Below, piece by piece: positions 10,024 to 18,049 of a DNA stretch of 30,634 nt. The stretch lies in contig NZ_CAJPPN010000026.1 in assembly GCF_905372525.1 (NCBI RefSeq), positions 1 through 30,634 of the forward strand, read 5' to 3'. Within the stretch, counting starts at the first letter, position 1. Each line of letters begins with the position of its first letter. The position numbers and the translations under genes are program-made. This DNA is from an uncultured Porphyromonas sp. Lineage in GTDB: Bacteria > Bacteroidota > Bacteroidia > Bacteroidales > Porphyromonadaceae. The notes under the pieces are model-generated. The model was not told the origin of the DNA, did no database searches, and saw nothing but the letters and a program-made list of their open reading frames with translations.

Positions 10024-11214
10024 ATGAACCCACCTATACAAATGCTTCACTCAGATGATCGGCTGGACTACCAGCTCCGTATCAGGCGTGTGCAGGCACT
10101 CCTCCAGAGAGAGGGGATCGACGCACTCGTCATTGCTTCGAATGTCAATCTACTCTACACCTTCGGACACATCTTCTCCGGCCTAGCCGTGATACCACAG
10201 CAGGGGGAGGCACAGTTCTTCATCCGTCGTCCCCAGTCCCTCGTGCAGGGGCAGGAGGGAGTACATGCTATCCGCAAGATCGAGCAGGTCGCTGAGCTGA
10301 TGGATACCACTCAGCTGACCTCGGTCGCCCTCGAGCTGGACGAGCAGACCTACTCGGATATTCAGCGCCAAGCCCGCCTCTTCCCCAATGCCCAGGTACA
10401 GAATGCGACGACGCTCCTCAGAGAAGCTCGCATGGTGAAGAGCCCACTAGAGATCAAGCAGATCCGTCAGGGAGCAGAGCGACACGTACGTACCTATAGC
10501 TACATCAAGGATCTGTATCGTCCCGGCATGACGGATCGTGACCTGCAGATCGAGATCGAGTATAGGATGCGACGTGGGGGATCGGTAGGTCTCTTCCGTT
10601 GCTTCGGTACAGCGATGGAGATCTATATGGGTAGTCTGCTGGCTGGGGACAATGCTGGGGCACCCTCGCCCTATGACTTTGCTCTCGGAGGTGCAGGCAC
10701 GCTTGCCCTACCTCTCGGAGCCAATGGCACTCCCCTAGAGCCAGGTATGGCGGTGATGATCGATATGGCGGGCAACTATGGGGTCTACTACTCTGACCTC
10801 ACACGCACCTACTCGGTAGGTCGTCTGCCAGACGAAGCCTATCGCCTACATGAGCTGAGTCGTCGCCTCCATCGGGAGGTCATGCAGCAGGCTCGGCCGG
10901 GTACTACCTGCGCAAGCCTCTACACCGATACGCTCGCTATCGTGGAGGCAGAGGGTGCTAAGCCCTACTTCATGGGGACGGAGCAGCAGGCGCAGTTCGT
11001 AGGGCATGGCCTAGGGCTGCAGATTAACGAGATGCCCGTGCTGACGGGGCGCAGTCGGGATGTCCTCGAGGAGGGGATGGTGATCGCCTTCGAGCCTAAG
11101 TTTGTCCTCCCCGGTGTCGGTGCAGTGGGTATAGAGAATACTTACCTCGTGACGGCTACAGGTGTCGAGTGCCTCACGCCTGCACCAGAGGAGATCATTG
11201 ACCTAACGAAGTAG
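10024..11214 (+). CDS. Xaa-Pro peptidase family M24 metallopeptidase
   Basis: A 396-residue peptidase with a creatinase-like N-terminal domain (about 1-135) and a pita-bread M24 catalytic domain (about 145-385). The five expected metal ligands are visible: Asp247 and Asp258 (in MIDMAGNYGVYYSDLTRTY), His328 (in GHGLGLQINEMP), Glu357 (AFEPKF) and Glu371 (GIENTYLV). Such enzymes release N-terminal residues next to proline or act as prolidases in the cytoplasm; substrate is not determined. No signal peptide is present. The preceding 45-base gap shows only a poor -7-like TAGCTTGC. The second in-frame ATG is at 10042. Confidence 0.9.
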   Translation: MNPPIQMLHSDDRLDYQLRIRRVQALLQREGIDALVIASNVNLLYTFGHIFSGLAVIPQQGEAQFFIRRPQSLVQGQEGVHAIRKIEQVAELMDTTQLTSVALELDEQTYSDIQRQARLFPNAQVQNATTLLREARMVKSPLEIKQIRQGAERHVRTYSYIKDLYRPGMTDRDLQIEIEYRMRRGGSVGLFRCFGTAMEIYMGSLLAGDNAGAPSPYDFALGGAGTLALPLGANGTPLEPGMAVMIDMAGNYGVYYSDLTRTYSVGRLPDEAYRLHELSRRLHREVMQQARPGTTCASLYTDTLAIVEAEGAKPYFMGTEQQAQFVGHGLGLQINEMPVLTGRSRDVLEEGMVIAFEPKFVLPGVGAVGIENTYLVTATGVECLTPAPEEIIDLTK

Positions 11215-11231
11215 TAAAGTTCTCCTCTCTC

Positions 11232-11699
11232 ATGAAGCGCAAAGCTCTCTATGCGGGGTCCTTCGATCCCTTCACTCGTGGTCATGCCGATATCGTAGCT
11301 CGTGGCCTTGACCTCTTCGATGAGGTCATTGTTGCCATCGGGACGAACGATGCTAAGCGCAACCTCTTCACCGCCCAAGAGCGTCTCCAGCAGATCCAGC
11401 GTTACTATGTCGATGAGCCACGCGTACGTGTGCTGACCTATACGGGACTCACCGTGTCGCTAGCACAGGAGCTCAAGGTGAAGGTCCTCCTACGTGGTGT
11501 ACGCAGTAGTACCGATATGGAGTACGAGCGTACGCTGGCCGACCTCAACCGCCATATCGCCGATATGGAGACGGTACTCCTACCTGCCTCGCAGCGGTTC
11601 ACCCACATCAGTTCGACTGTGGTGCGTGAGCTCCTGCACTATGGGGGGGATGTGTCTACCTTCTTGCCTCAGGGCTTCTCCCTAGAGGTCAATCCCTAA
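11232..11699 (+). CDS. coaD: Pantetheine-phosphate adenylyltransferase (CoaD)
   Basis: A 155-residue cytoplasmic enzyme of normal length that makes dephospho-CoA from 4'-phosphopantetheine and ATP, the penultimate step of coenzyme A synthesis. The nucleotidyltransferase motif GSFDPFTRGH lies at about 9-18. The second motif ISSTVVREL is near 131-139, and VLLRGVRSSTDMEYE near 84-98 covers phosphopantetheine-binding residues. It follows the M24 peptidase by 17 bases and precedes the SUI1-like gene by 13, so all three may share one transcript. Confidence 0.97.
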   Translation: MKRKALYAGSFDPFTRGHADIVARGLDLFDEVIVAIGTNDAKRNLFTAQERLQQIQRYYVDEPRVRVLTYTGLTVSLAQELKVKVLLRGVRSSTDMEYERTLADLNRHIADMETVLLPASQRFTHISSTVVRELLHYGGDVSTFLPQGFSLEVNP

Positions 11700-11712
11700 G
11701 CTCTCCACCTCT

Positions 11713-12048
11713 ATGTCGGACTGGAAGAAACGCCTAGGGGTGCTCTACAGCACCGATCCCAACTATAGCTATACCACGGAGGAGGACCAACCCGAGGTAG
11801 CGACGCTCCCTCCTGCTGGGCAACGCCTACGCCTCTCGCTCTCCCGCAAGCAACGAGGGGGCAAGGAGGTGACACTTATCACGGGCTTTGTTGGTTCTGA
11901 TGAAGACCTCGAGGCACTAGGTAAGACCCTTCGCCAGCGTTGTGGGGTCGGGGGCTCTGCCAAGGACGGAGAGATCCTCATCCAAGGTGACCAGCGCACC
12001 AAGCTCCTTACCATCCTACAGTCCCTCGGCTACACGCAGACGAAGTAG
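11713..12048 (+). CDS. SUI1/eIF1-like translation factor (YciH family)
   Basis: A 111-residue protein with a C-terminal SUI1 fold. The core LSRKQRGGKEVTLITGFVG (about 43-61), LGKTLRQRCGVGGSAKDGEI (about 70-89) and IQGDQRTKLLTILQSLGY are characteristic of bacterial YciH and eIF1. A short charged N-terminal tail precedes it. Family members can affect start-codon selection or translation under stress; the role in Bacteroidota is not established. The gene ends the plus-strand housekeeping run and is followed by a large palindrome. Confidence 0.92.
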   Translation: MSDWKKRLGVLYSTDPNYSYTTEEDQPEVATLPPAGQRLRLSLSRKQRGGKEVTLITGFVGSDEDLEALGKTLRQRCGVGGSAKDGEILIQGDQRTKLLTILQSLGYTQTK

Positions 12049-12079
12049 TAGGGACTAACCTCCTCCATAGCCACGCCAC

Positions 12080-12155
12080 AGCCTGACTTAGGCTAAGGCC
12101 AAAAGCAGATCGCCCCGATGACCCAAGTGGATCATCGGGGCGATCTGCTTTTGGC
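12080..12155. terminator. Bidirectional terminator: 24-bp perfect palindrome
   Basis: Arms at 12098-12121 and 12132-12155 are perfect inverted repeats of 24 bp around a 10-base loop. The outer ends are CCAAAAGC and GCTTTTGG, so a short U-run is produced in both directions. A smaller hairpin AGCCT-GACTT-AGGCT (12080-12094) lies just before it. It sits between convergent genes ending at 12048 (plus) and 12286 (minus), a fitting place for a shared terminator. Confidence 0.85.
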
Positions 12156-12285
12156 AGTGAGGTGTCCCCTATGGCTCGCTGTCGCTCTGTAGAGTCTCCT
12201 CTGCGTACCTGTCTAATACGGGCTCTAGCGGGCTCTCTTCTCAGGCCTTCACGGGTAGATCTTTGCCTAAGCAAGGGGGAGAGGG

Positions 12286-13131
12286 CTAGGGGTGGAGTAG
12301 CTTGCTCCTTGACTGGATCTGCTCCGAGAGTAGGCGGTAGAGGGACTCTAGCTCTGGTCGTCCCTGCAGGAGGCAGAGGTGTCGCTCTAGGGTCTGACGA
12401 TCTCCTCGGACGGCAGGCCCAGTCTGTGCCTCGGAGGCTGGGAGGGTGTAGAGCTTCTCTAGGGTCTCACTAAGCAGGGGGAGGAGTGCCTTCTGTGGTA
12501 AGTCGTGGCTGGTGAGGAGCTCTTCGGCTAGGGCGACCAAGTGGTTGCTGAAGTTACAGGCGAAGACCGCTGCTACATGTAGGATAGCACGCTGTGCCGA
12601 GGAGGCTTCGTGTACCTCGTGGCTCAGGCTCTCTGCTAGCTGGCGGATATGGCTCAGCGTCTCTCCCTCGCCCGCCTCGATATAGAGGGGGACGGTGGAG
12701 AAGTCGATGGCCTTTGCCTTGCTGAAGGTCTGTAAGGGATACAAGACACCCACCTGCTGGTGGTACTCTGCCATAGCCTCCAGAGGGGTACTGCCCGAGG
12801 TGTGTAGCCAGATCCCTGAGGTGCACCCTGCCAATGCTTGCCAGAGCGAGGGGAGAGCATCATCCCGCACGGCGAAGATGTACCAGTCGGCATCTTGGCT
12901 GAGCTCGGTGAGCTCGCTAGTGCTCCTGACCTCTCCCTCTAGCGTGCTGGCCAGGCTGGAGGCACTCACTCCGCTGGGGCTGTAGATCTCGGTGATCCGA
13001 CAGCGCCCTAGGCTCGTGGAGAGGCCGTGCAGAGCTTGGGCTAGGTGGGTGGCTACGTTGCCCGCTCCGAGGAGGACGATACGCTGCTCCTCGGCTGGGG
13101 TGTTCGCTGATCTGTGGGGTGTGCTGTGCAT
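12286..13131 (-). CDS. Rossmann-like DUF2520 domain protein
   Basis: A 281-residue protein with an N-terminal NAD(P)-binding Rossmann fold, QRIVLLGAGNVATHLAQAL (about 16-34; GAGNVA is the dinucleotide-binding turn). The C-terminal helical part (about 140-270) has SSAQRAILHVAAVFACNFSNHL, typical of DUF2520 proteins related to ProC and ketopantoate reductases. Substrate is unknown. The start lies 2 bases after the stop of the nitroreductase gene on the same strand, so they form a two-gene operon. In many Bacteroidota this family is found beside other small redox or phosphatase genes; here it pairs with a flavin reductase. Confidence 0.88.
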   Translation of the reverse strand: MHSTPHRSANTPAEEQRIVLLGAGNVATHLAQALHGLSTSLGRCRITEIYSPSGVSASSLASTLEGEVRSTSELTELSQDADWYIFAVRDDALPSLWQALAGCTSGIWLHTSGSTPLEAMAEYHQQVGVLYPLQTFSKAKAIDFSTVPLYIEAGEGETLSHIRQLAESLSHEVHEASSAQRAILHVAAVFACNFSNHLVALAEELLTSHDLPQKALLPLLSETLEKLYTLPASEAQTGPAVRGDRQTLERHLCLLQGRPELESLYRLLSEQIQSRSKLLHP

Positions 13132-13133
13132 CG

Positions 13134-13709
13134 CTATCCTTCCTGCTCGCTCTCCTCGGGTAGGCTGTACCGCTCTAGGTGGATCTGCTCCCAGCGGAGC
13201 TCCTCGATGGGGTGGGGAGTGGTCTCATGAGCCTTGTGTCCGATGGCGATAATGCAGAGTACCTCCAGCTGGTAGGGGATGTCGAGGACGTTGCGCACAT
13301 ATTCGACAGACTCCTGCCCATTGGGGGTATAGCATCCGTAGACATTGGCCCAGCAGGAGCCGAGTCCTAGCGCCTCTGCCTGTAGCTGTAGGTAGCCTGC
13401 GGCGAGGGTCGCATCAGCGATCCACTTCTCGCACTCCATAGGCGAGCCGAGGATGACGATCCCTAGAGGGGCTTCTCGTAGGAAGCCTACACCATCCTCC
13501 CGCATATAGCTAAGCTCCCTGAGGGTGTCTCGCTGCTCGACGAGGATGAACTGCGTCGTGTGCCGACCTCGGGAGGAGGGGGCTCTCAGAGCCGCCTCCA
13601 GCAGGAGTCTTACCTCATCGCCCGAGAGGGGCTCATCGGTGAACTGGCGCACGGAGCGCCGTGTGTATATAGCGGGTAGCAGGTGTAGCCTGTCTTGGTC
13701 GTTCGTCAT
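13134..13709 (-). CDS. Nitroreductase family flavoprotein
   Basis: A 191-residue FMN-dependent NAD(P)H oxidoreductase. The start region YTRRSVRQFTDEPLSGDEV (about 16-34) carries the FMN-contacting RRSVR motif. ALRAPSSRGRHTTQFILV (about 41-58) follows, and EALGLGSCWANVYG (about 116-129) is the second conserved block. The compact size points to the subgroup of small nitroreductases in anaerobes. Substrate cannot be assigned. It is the first gene of a minus-strand pair, and a -7 element (TATCTTTGT on the minus strand) lies about 31 bases upstream of the ATG. Confidence 0.9.
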   Translation of the reverse strand: MTNDQDRLHLLPAIYTRRSVRQFTDEPLSGDEVRLLLEAALRAPSSRGRHTTQFILVEQRDTLRELSYMREDGVGFLREAPLGIVILGSPMECEKWIADATLAAGYLQLQAEALGLGSCWANVYGCYTPNGQESVEYVRNVLDIPYQLEVLCIIAIGHKAHETTPHPIEELRWEQIHLERYSLPEESEQEG

Positions 13710-13739
13710 TGCTCTGTCGTACTTAAGTCCATTTGTCCC

Positions 13740-13748
13740 ACAAAGATA
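13740..13748 (-). promoter_or_regulatory. -7 promoter element for the nitroreductase pair
   Basis: The minus strand reads TATCTTTGT, matching TAnnTTTG. It would give a leader of about 25 nt. A -33 TTG is not found at the usual spacing. Confidence 0.55.
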
Positions 13749-13774
13749 TAAAGACTAGCCAAGGTGTGGGCTGT

Positions 13775-13843
13775 GTACGACGAGGCCACACTCTAGCTCT
13801 CTAGGGTGTGGCCTCTTCATAGGGAGATGCTCCTCGTCGTCGT
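13775..13843 (-). terminator. Nested stem-loop after the FadL-type gene
   Basis: A 14-bp stem with one G-T pair, AGGCCACACTCTAG (13783-13796) against CTAGGGTGTGGCCT (13801-13814), closes a CTCT loop. Outer arms GTACGACGAG (13775-13784) and CTCGTCGTCGTAC (13831-13843) could add a second layer. It lies just past the stop at 13847 on the minus strand. There is no T-tract, so it may be a weak terminator or a 3'-end structure. Confidence 0.5.
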
Positions 13844-13846
13844 ACC

Positions 13847-15400
13847 CTAGAGGGTATAGTCGATGCCGACGGAGAAGATCTGGTTCTTGCGGGTGTAGAC
13901 CTCTGTGGCCCGGGTGTTCACCCCTAGGAGGGCGGTAGAGACGTAGGAGTCGATCGCCTTCGTGTGCTTCTTGTAGTCGGTGAGCATGTAGGCGATGTTC
14001 AGCTGGATCTCCTTGGTGAGGTCGATGCCGACACCGAGGCCATAGGAGTTGGAGCTCATGTCGAAGTGTATGTTGCTCTGATAGTCATCCGTCACCCCCT
14101 TGCGAGTGAGCTGTAGGCCTGCGCTCACGTCGAGCCAAGAGAGGGCATTCCACTCGAGCCCGAAGAGGTACTCGCTGGTGTTGTGGCTAAGAGCCTTTTG
14201 CTTGTCCCCCGACATACGTGCCTGCTTCTCGAAGAAGTGGTTAAAGCCCACAGAGGCAGTGAGGTCGGGTAGGATACGATACGAAGCACCGATAGCTAGT
14301 ACGGCGGGCATATCGTTAGCGACCTTGGCGCCGTCTCTGAACTGCTCCATACCCGAGTCGTTGGCCTTCGTTTGGTTCTTCACCTCGAGAGCCGTACGGA
14401 ATTCATAGCGAGCCCCCACGTTCAGCCCCTCATAGCTTAGGTGTAGGCCGATGATGGGAGCGATGCCGATCCCCGTCTGCTTGACCTCGATGTGCTTGTC
14501 TACCGAGCCTGCTGCTAGGGCTGCGGGTGCACCGAGTAGGGTACGTACCTGCCCCAGTACGGCGGGGGGGAGGCTTGCTAGAGCCATCTTGACGGCGGGA
14601 TCTTCTGCTAGAGCCTTGTACTTCAGAGCCTCGGCTGCGAAGTAGGTAGGAGCGGAGACCATCTCGCCTGCTTGGTTATTGACTCGGATGTTACGGATGT
14701 AGCCCGTGTAGGTATTGTAGGCGTAGCTCAGACGTGCCCCGAGGTGTGCGCTGAGGTAGGGATTGATGCGGTAGGTCGCGCCGAGCTGTAGACCTAGGGT
14801 GTACTGTAGGCCCTCCAGGCGGCTATCGACAGAATACTTGTTCACCGCCGTGAGGGGGGCTGTGAGGGCAGGGAGCTGGGAGGCAATACCTGAGGGGAGA
14901 GCAGACCCCAGGGTAGGATTGCTCAGTAGAGCCTTGATCGCCTGTGTGGTCGTGGGGATCATAGAGACAGCGGCCTCGAACTGGGGGAGTCCCTTGTCGA
15001 AGCGAGCCTTCCCACCGCCACCGAAGACACCAGCGACAGCAGAGAATGCCCAGTCGCCCTTCTTGTAGCTTGCCATGAGCGTGGGGACAATAGGCGCAGT
15101 GGCTGTCCCCTCGAAACGCTTCGTCGTCCCACCGCCATTGAAGGCGAAGGGGGCAAAGGTCGCCTCGATGTCTCGCTTCTGAAAGACCGTCTGGCTATTG
15201 ATCGAGAAACGCCATCCGTCGGGAGTGAAGACGAGGCCAGCGGGGTTGTAGTAGGCTGCGTCAATAGCGGTAGAGGCATTGCGTGCGAGGCTCCTCAGAT
15301 AGAGGGCATGCAGGCTCGTATTATTGAGTAGCCCTCCAGCGAGAGCGGAGGAGTAAGTGCTTAGGCAGATGAGCCCAAGGGCTAGGGTTCTTTTCATCAA
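13847..15400 (-). CDS. FadL/OmpP1-type outer membrane transporter
   Basis: A 517-residue outer-membrane beta-barrel protein. The signal peptide ends ALAGG (about residues 20-24). The N-terminus then shows RNASTAIDAAYYNPAGLVF (about 40-58), whose NPAGL motif is a hallmark of FadL-family proteins that carry long-chain fatty acids or other hydrophobic compounds across the outer membrane. The remainder alternates short polar and aromatic strands and ends in FSVGIDYTL, consistent with a terminal barrel strand. Two Met codons open the frame (15400 and 15397). The gene has its own promoter, and an operator-like inverted repeat lies above it. Confidence 0.9.
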   Translation of the reverse strand: MMKRTLALGLICLSTYSSALAGGLLNNTSLHALYLRSLARNASTAIDAAYYNPAGLVFTPDGWRFSINSQTVFQKRDIEATFAPFAFNGGGTTKRFEGTATAPIVPTLMASYKKGDWAFSAVAGVFGGGGKARFDKGLPQFEAAVSMIPTTTQAIKALLSNPTLGSALPSGIASQLPALTAPLTAVNKYSVDSRLEGLQYTLGLQLGATYRINPYLSAHLGARLSYAYNTYTGYIRNIRVNNQAGEMVSAPTYFAAEALKYKALAEDPAVKMALASLPPAVLGQVRTLLGAPAALAAGSVDKHIEVKQTGIGIAPIIGLHLSYEGLNVGARYEFRTALEVKNQTKANDSGMEQFRDGAKVANDMPAVLAIGASYRILPDLTASVGFNHFFEKQARMSGDKQKALSHNTSEYLFGLEWNALSWLDVSAGLQLTRKGVTDDYQSNIHFDMSSNSYGLGVGIDLTKEIQLNIAYMLTDYKKHTKAIDSYVSTALLGVNTRATEVYTRKNQIFSVGIDYTL

Positions 15401-15453
15401 TTTCTTTGTTTAGTGAACACCTCAGAGGCATAGGTAGCCCCGAGGTTAGCAAG

Positions 15454-15462
15454 GCAAAGGTA
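15454..15462 (-). promoter_or_regulatory. -7 promoter element for the FadL-type gene
   Basis: The minus strand reads TACCTTTGC, a full match to TAnnTTTG followed by the favoured C. It lies 53 bases upstream of the ATG at 15400. No -33 TTG is present at standard spacing, which may suggest activator dependence (inference). Confidence 0.65.
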
Positions 15463-15468
15463 TAAATT

Positions 15469-15497
15469 ATTGCACATATATGATAGATGTGTGCAAT
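15469..15497. promoter_or_regulatory. Operator-like inverted repeat over the -33 region
   Basis: ATTGCACA (15469-15476) and TGTGCAAT (15490-15497) are perfect 8-bp inverted repeats with a 13-bp AT-rich spacer, centre to centre 21 bp, i.e. two helical turns. The site covers the place where a -33 box of the FadL-type gene would lie. This geometry is typical of dimeric regulator sites. Which regulator binds is unknown. Confidence 0.5.
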
Positions 15498-15654
15498 GCG
15501 GGGGAGTGTGAGGGTATAACTCTTAGGGGGCTTTGCCTACGGGGACGAGGTACTCTGTGCGGAGGGTGGGGTAGTCCCTGTGTGGGGTGGAAACGGGCTC
15601 TATCTTGACACAGCATTGGAGCCCATTCTGAGGCCTCCAAAGTCTATACGTAAT

Positions 15655-15751
15655 GAACGCCTCAGCGCTCCTATAAAGAGCGCATCCATCACCTATGTAA
15701 GGTGACGAGAGCGTTCTTTATAGGAGCGCTGAGGCGTTCTCGGTATGATCG
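15655..15751. repeat. MITE-like palindrome related to the 23-bp arrays
   Basis: Bases 15655-15679 and 15715-15739 are perfect 25-bp inverted repeats. A small 6-5-6 hairpin, TCACCTATGTAAGGTGA, sits between them. The right side holds two degenerate array units, CGTTCTTTATAGGAGCG (15712-15728) and CGTTCTCGGTATGATCG (15735-15751), exactly 23 bp apart with a CTGAGG spacer. The left side holds CGCTCCTATAAAGAGCG (15666-15682) in the opposite sense. It looks like a head-to-head remnant of the element seen at both window ends. Confidence 0.75.
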
Positions 15752-15757
15752 TTTTGC

Positions 15758-15805
15758 CCCTCCCGTAATGCCCGATACAGAGCGAGTTACGGGAGGGTAT
15801 TTTTT
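15758..15805 (+). terminator. Orphan intrinsic terminator
   Basis: CCCTCCCGTAA (15758-15768) pairs perfectly with TTACGGGAGGG (15787-15797) and is followed by TATTTTTT. This is a good plus-strand rho-independent terminator, but no plus-strand gene lies upstream within 1.7 kb. It may end a small RNA or transcripts leaving the palindrome next to it. Confidence 0.7.
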
Positions 15806-16243
15806 GCTCCGGTGTGCTCTATGCTTGACGGACAGTTCTGCCCGTCCCGCTTGTGGGTAGACTGTTGGGACAGAGGCTGGTGAGGTCGTCAGCTCGCTAT
15901 CTCCGACCTCTTTGTCTGCGGGGAGTAGGGGGGGCTGGAGGATAAGGTGGAGAGGGCGGCTATGTGGTGCTTGGGGCAAAGGTGCTGTCGTGTGAAGTGT
16001 TCAGAGGGATAGTTTCTTCTTCCTATATTTATATGTGATTTATGCTCTATGGAAAAATATGTATATTCGCAGCCACAAAGTGAAGGGGGAGGCTCTCTCC
16101 TCCACTGCTTTCAGCCCAAGACGATTTATGCGAAGAAGATTACTCCGTAACCAAAGCCTCCAGGGGTGGCTCCTATTACCGCATTTCTAGCCTCTCTTGG
16201 GAGATCAAGTCACAAACGATAGTATAAACATCCATACAGATAG

Positions 16244-18034
16244 ATGAAGCGCAACTACTTCGCTCTAGTGGCGATCCTAGGCCTTGGTCTCCTCTCTGCC
16301 TGCAAGCAGACGGGGAATGAGCCAAATCCTGGAGGGGGAGTCTCTCCCGATGACCCACGGAATATCCGTGAGGTCGCTAGCCTACTACGCTCGGCAGGGA
16401 AGCTCCCCGAGCCTCCAGCCCCCCAAACAACCCTCGTAGGAGAGAAAAGCCAAGTCGTAGGGTCTGCTCCCAACCAGAAGCTCGAGTATACATCAGAATA
16501 CAAAGACTGCGACAAGGTTGTCTCAGAGGAATCCTATGACTATATAGGTCGCTCGGATGAGTTTGCTATCCTAGACCCATGGGCGTCCGTACTGTGGCCG
16601 GGTTGTCTCATTCAGGGCGGGTCTATCCGAGGAGATCAAGTCCCTACAGCTATCCCTATCGCGAGCAAGCGCAAGCCAGGTAAGATCCTCCTGCAGATCG
16701 TCTCTGGTGCAGACCCCCGCCTCACCGGGGAGAATAAGGAGGGCTCTTGGTCGGAGGACGTCGCCGTCATGGACGAGAGTAGTGTCCTGCAGGCACAGAA
16801 TAACCTCATCAGACGGTGGCGAGATAGCGGTGTGCCCGCTAGTACTTCTTATTCTCTGCAGGTCATCCACAGCATTAAGGAGGCTGCTATTGCCACTGGC
16901 CTTGACATAGATAAGGATTTTGGGAAGATTACGGCCTCCTTCCGTACGAACTTCAAGGAGGACAAGAGCTATGTACTCGCTAAGCTCTATCAGCGCTTCT
17001 ATACCCTGAGCTATCAGGATCCAGAGGGGTTCAAGGGAGTCTTCAAGGACAACATCCAGCCTAGTGACCTAGAGCCCTACACAGGGCCGGGGAACCCCAT
17101 CTGCTACATCTCCTCAGTCTCCTATGGACGTGTCTACTACCTCCTCTACGAGAGCAGTACCTCTACAGATAGCCTACTGACCTCACTTAACGTTACGCTG
17201 AATAAGGTCACGGTATCAGGGAGCATCCATACGAATGAAGTACTCAACAGAAGTAAGGTCTACCTCATCCAGCGAGGAGGGGATGCTGAGGCGGGACTTC
17301 AGGGAGCGCTCAGCCATGAAAAGGTCGCAGACTTCATCATCAAGGGAGCTACCCCATCGCCTAAGAATGTCGGAGCCCCCATCTCCTTTACGGTCAAGCA
17401 CCTCTATGATGCGAGCCTCGTACGTATGTCCAATACGCTGAGCTATAGCTACAAGAAGACCCAATTCATCCCTAAGTCCAAGGCAAATACCGCCACGATC
17501 CTCCTACGTGACATCAATGTCCGGACGAGGCCAAAGAATGGATGGGAGATTTCCAATAATGGGTATGTCCGCCTCATGTCTGCTCAAGTAGAGTTTGACT
17601 CAAAAAGGAAGGCGAAGAGCCGCACTCGAAAGGGCCTGTATCTTTTTGATGGGGAGCCATTAGTGGCAGGGCTTCGCCATACGGCTTATCTCAATGTCTA
17701 CAAGTCGGTTACTGCGGACTGCGGTTTTGATCCAGATGATCGCTACGATCGGGTACTCCTAAGGGTTAAACTAGAGGTACGTCCCGAGAGCTATCATAAT
17801 GGGCTCATTGGAGACCGCAATGGCGAGGGTGAGCATGTGATCGAGTTCATACAGGAACTTGAATATAGCTCAGAGGGCTGGGATGTTCTCCCCGCTACTA
17901 CAGGCTATACCCAAGTGCCTTACCAGTCTCTATCCACGAGCCGGGAGCTAGAACAGCTCTACCTAGATATCGATATGAACTACTCTGTCTATATCGACAA
18001 TGTCCGTCTGAGACCTGTCAATAAGAAGAAGTAA
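16244..18034 (+). CDS. Thiol-activated (cholesterol-dependent) cytolysin-family lipoprotein
   Basis: A 596-residue lipoprotein with lipobox LLSAC (Cys20) and a Pro/Gly-rich linker. The body follows the thiol-activated cytolysin family. FAILDPWASVLWPGCLIQGG (107-126) fits the tyrosine-rich pore-former start. KLYQRFYTLSYQDPEGF (247-263) fits the conserved FYTV-type strand. ICYISSVSYGRVYYLLYESS (286-305) contains the family YGR motif. VSGSIHTNEVLNRSKVYLIQRGGD (324-347) leads to the conserved GGD. APISFTVKHLYD (378-389) and NNGYVRLMSAQVEFDS (438-453) match the end of domain 3 and the step into domain 4. The canonical ECTGLAWEWWR loop is absent; the C-terminal 140 residues are divergent. Classical members form large beta-barrel pores in cholesterol membranes. 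A pore-forming role here is inferred. The start ATG precedes a good signal peptide. Base composition looks less GC-rich than its neighbours. Confidence 0.85.
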   Translation: MKRNYFALVAILGLGLLSACKQTGNEPNPGGGVSPDDPRNIREVASLLRSAGKLPEPPAPQTTLVGEKSQVVGSAPNQKLEYTSEYKDCDKVVSEESYDYIGRSDEFAILDPWASVLWPGCLIQGGSIRGDQVPTAIPIASKRKPGKILLQIVSGADPRLTGENKEGSWSEDVAVMDESSVLQAQNNLIRRWRDSGVPASTSYSLQVIHSIKEAAIATGLDIDKDFGKITASFRTNFKEDKSYVLAKLYQRFYTLSYQDPEGFKGVFKDNIQPSDLEPYTGPGNPICYISSVSYGRVYYLLYESSTSTDSLLTSLNVTLNKVTVSGSIHTNEVLNRSKVYLIQRGGDAEAGLQGALSHEKVADFIIKGATPSPKNVGAPISFTVKHLYDASLVRMSNTLSYSYKKTQFIPKSKANTATILLRDINVRTRPKNGWEISNNGYVRLMSAQVEFDSKRKAKSRTRKGLYLFDGEPLVAGLRHTAYLNVYKSVTADCGFDPDDRYDRVLLRVKLEVRPESYHNGLIGDRNGEGEHVIEFIQELEYSSEGWDVLPATTGYTQVPYQSLSTSRELEQLYLDIDMNYSVYIDNVRLRPVNKKK

Positions 18035-18049
18035 TATCTACCGATAAAG

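Larger units (their letters stand above)
15401..16243. other. Long non-coding region with repeats and terminator
   Basis: This 840-base stretch shows no credible gene; a minus-strand open frame at 15689-15979 is low-complexity and overlaps repeats. It holds the FadL promoter and inverted repeat, the MITE-like palindrome at 15655-15751, an intrinsic terminator at 15758-15805, and further self-complementary segments such as GAGGTCG (15882-15888) against CGACCTC (15904-15910). From about 16015 to 16080 the DNA turns clearly AT-rich, plausible for promoter DNA of the cytolysin-like gene, but no clean TAnnTTTG is found there. Confidence 0.6.

Noticed and set aside
15882..15918. Structured small RNA gene
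   Set aside because: Short GC-rich helices are present, but there is no promoter, and no known RNA family consensus was recognised.
15689..15979. 96-residue minus-strand open frame
   Set aside because: It runs through the palindrome and the terminator, is low in complexity and has no signal peptide, family motif or promoter.
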